Positions 61,294 through 64,000 of a stretch of 64,000 nt of DNA are shown in pieces. The DNA is from Nitrososphaeria archaeon (lineage in GTDB: Archaea > Thermoproteota > Nitrososphaeria > Nitrososphaerales > JAAOZN01). Each line of letters starts with the position of its first letter. Position 1 is the stretch's first letter. The stretch covers positions 248,001 through 312,000 of the forward strand of contig JARVJZ010000001.1 of the NCBI GenBank assembly GCA_029775855.1, given 5' to 3'. Made by a program: the position numbers and the translations under genes. The notes beneath the pieces are model-generated. The model did not search any database. It was not told where the DNA came from and was given only the letters and a program-made list of their open reading frames with translations.

Positions 61294-62745
61294 CTACTCA
61301 AAAGGCGCTGGATAGACGTGCCTACCCGTCCTTATCTCAGGAGGCCAGAGTATGACCCGTTTACCATTCTGCCACTGCACAGGGAAGGCCCTTATCAACC
61401 CAGCACCAACAGCTTTGTATTGTGGATCGTCAAGGAACCATGGGCCTGGTTCGTGCCAAGCTCTATGTGGACCTGCGATAGTCAGTATATGCATCTCGTC
61501 AAGCGCCTTCCTTATCTTCTCCTTGTCAAGTGAGCCAGCTATTTCAATAGCCTTAGCAGCCATCTCCAAGCCGAAGAAAGCGATAGTAACCCAGGGCCAG
61601 TCAAAGTCTGTGTACCCCGCCTCTTTTTGAACCTGCTCGTAGAACCGTTTACTCCAGACTCCTTGATACGGTAGCTCTTCGTGCCAATAGAGGTCTGCTG
61701 TTATCCAGTTTTCAAGCCCACCCATAGCTTTAGCTACAGGTCCTAAGGCTCCAAAGCAGGGATGGAAGTCTTTGGGTTTGAATCCTAATGCTCTAGCTTG
61801 CTTCCAGAATGTAGCTTGAAGTATCCCTGTTGGGTCGCACATCGAGACAACATCTGGGTTCCACTCTTTTAGTTTGGTTATTATTGGTGTGAAGTCTGTT
61901 GTTTCAAAGGTGTACTTTAGCTGCCCGAGTACATTGAAGCCCATTCTCGAGGCTATCTCCATTCCACCGCCATTAACTTCGTTTCCGAATGGTTCGTCGC
62001 TGTTTATGAAAGCAATGCTCTTTGCTTTTCCTTCATCCTTTAACATCTCAAGGTAGTTGAGAAGCCATTTAGGCATTATATCAAGAGAACCAAAGACCCA
62101 TTTCTTATTGAATATAGGTACCTCGGCAGCCTGTAAGTCTATTTCAGGCACACCGTATCTTTCACAGATCGTTGCAGCTGGGAAGGCGTTTACAGCAGTC
62201 ATCGGCCCCATGGCTATATCTATCTTATCTTCGGTGCATAGCTTAGTGTAATATTTCTCGACCGTGGGTGGATCACTCTTGTCGTCGTACCATATCACTT
62301 GCACAGGTAGATGCCTACCATACTCCTCTACATATATGCCACCATATTTTTCGTTAACCAACTTGGCCCAAGCATCATACATCTTACCCTGTACACCAGT
62401 AGAAGATGAGAAGATTCCTGTGACACAGACCGTACCACCTATCTTTATCACTCTTGGCGCTGCTTCTATGCGCGCAGCAGTAACTGTTTGTGTGACTGTG
62501 GTTGCTGGTGCGGTTACTGTGGTGGTTACGGTTTGAGGTGCCGCTGTGGCTGCTGTAACTGTTGTTGTTTTTGTTTCTGTAACGGTGGCTGGTGGTGCAG
62601 CTGATTGACCAGCCAGATATCCTCCTACTGCGCCAACTACAAGTCCTCCTACTATGCCTCCCGCTGCAGCCGCTGTTGAGACGCCGAGAAACTTTCTGCG
62701 TGAGATCTTGTGTTTTTCCTCAAGCTCATCTTTCTTGCTAGGCAT
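61294..62745 (-). CDS. Tat-exported LivK-like ABC transporter substrate-binding protein
   Basis: A type I periplasmic binding protein of the branched-chain amino acid family, 483 residues. It starts with a Tat signal (SRRKFLGVSTAAAAGG), a hydrophobic segment and a Thr/Val-rich linker of about 45 residues, typical of archaeal binding proteins tethered to the membrane. The binding domain begins at IKIGGTVCVTGIFSSSTGVQGK. Permease and ATPase genes (LivHMGF) are not adjacent. The ligand could be amino acid, amide or aromatic acid. The gene has the strongest promoter-like sequence of the window. Confidence 0.9.
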   Translation of the reverse strand: MPSKKDELEEKHKISRRKFLGVSTAAAAGGIVGGLVVGAVGGYLAGQSAAPPATVTETKTTTVTAATAAPQTVTTTVTAPATTVTQTVTAARIEAAPRVIKIGGTVCVTGIFSSSTGVQGKMYDAWAKLVNEKYGGIYVEEYGRHLPVQVIWYDDKSDPPTVEKYYTKLCTEDKIDIAMGPMTAVNAFPAATICERYGVPEIDLQAAEVPIFNKKWVFGSLDIMPKWLLNYLEMLKDEGKAKSIAFINSDEPFGNEVNGGGMEIASRMGFNVLGQLKYTFETTDFTPIITKLKEWNPDVVSMCDPTGILQATFWKQARALGFKPKDFHPCFGALGPVAKAMGGLENWITADLYWHEELPYQGVWSKRFYEQVQKEAGYTDFDWPWVTIAFFGLEMAAKAIEIAGSLDKEKIRKALDEMHILTIAGPHRAWHEPGPWFLDDPQYKAVGAGLIRAFPVQWQNGKRVILWPPEIRTGRHVYPAPFE

Positions 62746-62747
62746 AC

Positions 62748-62799
62748 CTTTATTCGTATCTTGATACTATATATAAACTTACCGTCAAATCGAATAAAG
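62748..62799. promoter_or_regulatory. Promoter of the LivK-like gene with nested inverted repeats
   Basis: On the minus strand GTTTATATATAGT (62766-62778) is a strong TATA box 21-33 nt before the ATG. Around it, CTTTATTCG (62748-62756) and CGAATAAAG (62791-62799) are perfect 9-bp inverted repeats. A 12-bp palindrome GTATCTTGATAC (62756-62767) covers the expected transcription start. The set looks like operator sites for a dimeric or tetrameric regulator. Confidence 0.55.
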
Positions 62800-62937
62800 T
62801 TAATGAAAGTTAAGATAACAACCGATTTTCCGTAAATAAATTAAGCGCGAATGCATAAATTTGTTAAATATGTAAAGCGTCGCAGAGCATCAGTTTTTAA
62901 AGAGCCTTTTAACCATACTGTATAGGTTTGGTTAAAG

Positions 62938-64000
62938 AGTTCTACGGATTACGTAGGTTTGCTGCATATTTGCTCTACATAGGGTTTGGAGCTTTTTCAA
63001 CACTCTTCGTTCTAAGTATAATCGCCGCTCTCGCAAACATTCCAAACTATGGAGCAAAGCTAGCGGGACAGAACTGTGCTTGTAGAGTTCCTAATGAGCT
63101 TATTGTGTATATTGATGTTGGAGGGTTGATGCTTGGAGTAGGGTTACTTGTGCCAACACTCCTTTTCTCAGGCGCTACAATCTACCTTTTTGCTAGCCGA
63201 AGGCTCGAGTTGAGTAAGGAGTTCAAAAGATTTTTATCTGTAGGGGTACTCTTAGCCGCTCTAATTGCAGCCACACTGCTACTTACGACTTCTCCTCTAC
63301 CTGAGAAGGGTGAAGCAACGTTCAACTCTATAAACCCTTATCCGTTAACAGTAAGGCTGCTTAATGGCTCTACCCTTACTACAAACGCTTTAACTGGCAA
63401 GGTTGTTGTAGCTCAATTCTTTTTACCTGACTGTCCTATCTGCGAACTGCAGCTGCAGGAATTAAAGAAGATTGTTAATCAGAAAAGTGTGAATGCTGTG
63501 TTTATGCTTGTTGTACCTTCGTGGAGCCACGTTAGTTTGGATGAGTTGAAGATGTTCGCTCAAAATGTACCTGATAAAATTTTAGTTGGTTTTGATGTAG
63601 GTACATCTACAAAAGAATATGAAGTGGATGTTGTGCCTATTATGGTGGTTTTAAGCTCCGATAGGTCGATTGCCTTTATACATATAGGTCTTGCTAAAGA
63701 TGATGAATTGATGGATATGTTGTCAAAATTGGGCGCATTAAGGACCGATGTAAAAGAAGATTTGTTAGAAGAGGTTAAAGAAGGAGTGGTATATGTTTAT
63801 GTTGAAGATCATCTAGAGGTGCCGCTAATTCAACGTTTAGCAGAAGGCTTTAGACAAAAGTATCCTAATATAAGTGTAGTCATACTTTGGCCAAACTGCT
63901 GCGGCTCAGGTAAAACCTTGTGGCCGGTCGACATTATAACAGGTTCAAATATGAGCCTCTTGACGGAGTTAAAAACTATGGGTAAGCTGAGAGTGATCAA
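62938..64000 (+). CDS. Membrane protein with thioredoxin-like (TlpA-type) domain, cut by right edge
   Basis: The reading frame is open to the window end (more than 350 residues) and starts at TTG 62938. Three hydrophobic segments lie in the first 140 residues (about 12-36, 70-92 and 106-126). A thioredoxin-fold domain follows with the redox motif CPIC in QFFLPDCPICELQLQEL and a cis-Pro-like stretch VDVVPIMVV. A further region after residue 290 (EGVVYVYVEDHLEVPLI) may be a second similar domain, with a PNCCGSGKT stretch. The first loop also has a CxC (NCACRV). Probable role: extracytoplasmic thiol-disulfide exchange, for example for cytochrome or Rieske assembly. The C-terminus lies outside the window. 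Confidence 0.78.

Noticed and set aside
1-64000. CRISPR arrays, insertion sequences, integrase or attachment sites
   Set aside because: No regularly spaced repeats, transposase motifs or tRNA-end duplications were seen by eye.

Overview
This window is archaeal. The markers are an archaeal-type TyrRS, RNA polymerase subunit P, ribosomal protein S30e, a Nop5/fibrillarin pair, EndA tRNA-splicing endonuclease, the HMG-CoA synthase/thiolase/DUF35 mevalonate module, F420 enzymes (NADPH:F420 oxidoreductase, Mtd, a luciferase-like oxidoreductase), zinc-containing 7Fe ferredoxin and a DUF6659-like protein. Many start codons are TTG or GTG, many TATA-like boxes lie 25-35 nt before the start codon (leaderless mRNAs), and genes are tightly packed. 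One tRNA carries three introns. Together these suggest a thermophilic TACK archaeon (Thermoproteota), perhaps near Caldarchaeales/Aigarchaeota or another deep Nitrososphaeria-related group. The phylum-level call is an inference from gene content.

Layout. 1-3.7 kb: an isocitrate/isopropylmalate dehydrogenase cut by the left edge, acylphosphatase, MIP18-like protein, F420 oxidoreductase, two small zinc proteins, EndA and a PhoU-like protein. 3.7-8.0 kb: four minus-strand genes that look catabolic (FAH-family hydrolase, M20-like hydrolase, SDR, cyclase). 8.8 kb: tRNA-Ile(GAU) with three predicted introns. 8.9-15.1 kb: radical SAM, acetyltransferase, CysRS, then a one-carbon group (LLM oxidoreductase, FolD, Mtd). 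15.4-18.8 kb: an orphan DNA methyltransferase and purE-purC-purM. 18.9-25.3 kb: OsmC, a sugar isomerase, a two-subunit CydA-type bd oxidase with UppP, a Rieske ferredoxin, a Dps-like ferritin and a secreted PLD-family protein. 25.4-32.7 kb: TyrRS, sugar aminotransferase, DPM-like transferase, RpoP, mevalonate module, a TRAM protein without a normal start codon, and an UPF0016 transporter. 33.2-38.9 kb: a Tat-exported TtrBCA-like molybdoenzyme operon with a TorD-type chaperone. 38.9-51.8 kb: housekeeping (S30e, PyrDK, Nop5/fibrillarin, CBS, Dbh polymerase, ferredoxin, Nfo, tRNA-Leu, NnrD, HtrA-like protease). 51.9-59.6 kb: a respiratory island with two Rieske proteins, cytochrome b, a cytoplasmic-type molybdoenzyme with a NarH-like iron-sulfur subunit, a NarI-like cytochrome b and a TrxR-like flavoprotein. 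59.6-64 kb: an FAD oxidoreductase, a Tat-exported LivK-like binding protein, and a membrane-bound thioredoxin-fold protein cut by the right edge.

The energy genes suggest a branched quinone-linked chain: a bd-type oxidase for oxygen, an exported TtrA-like reductase, a cytoplasmic molybdoenzyme facing a NarI-like anchor, and a Rieske/cytochrome b complex. I saw no CxxCH cytochrome c motif in any protein here. I found no CRISPR array, transposase, integrase or replication origin, and no gene-free stretch over 300 bases.
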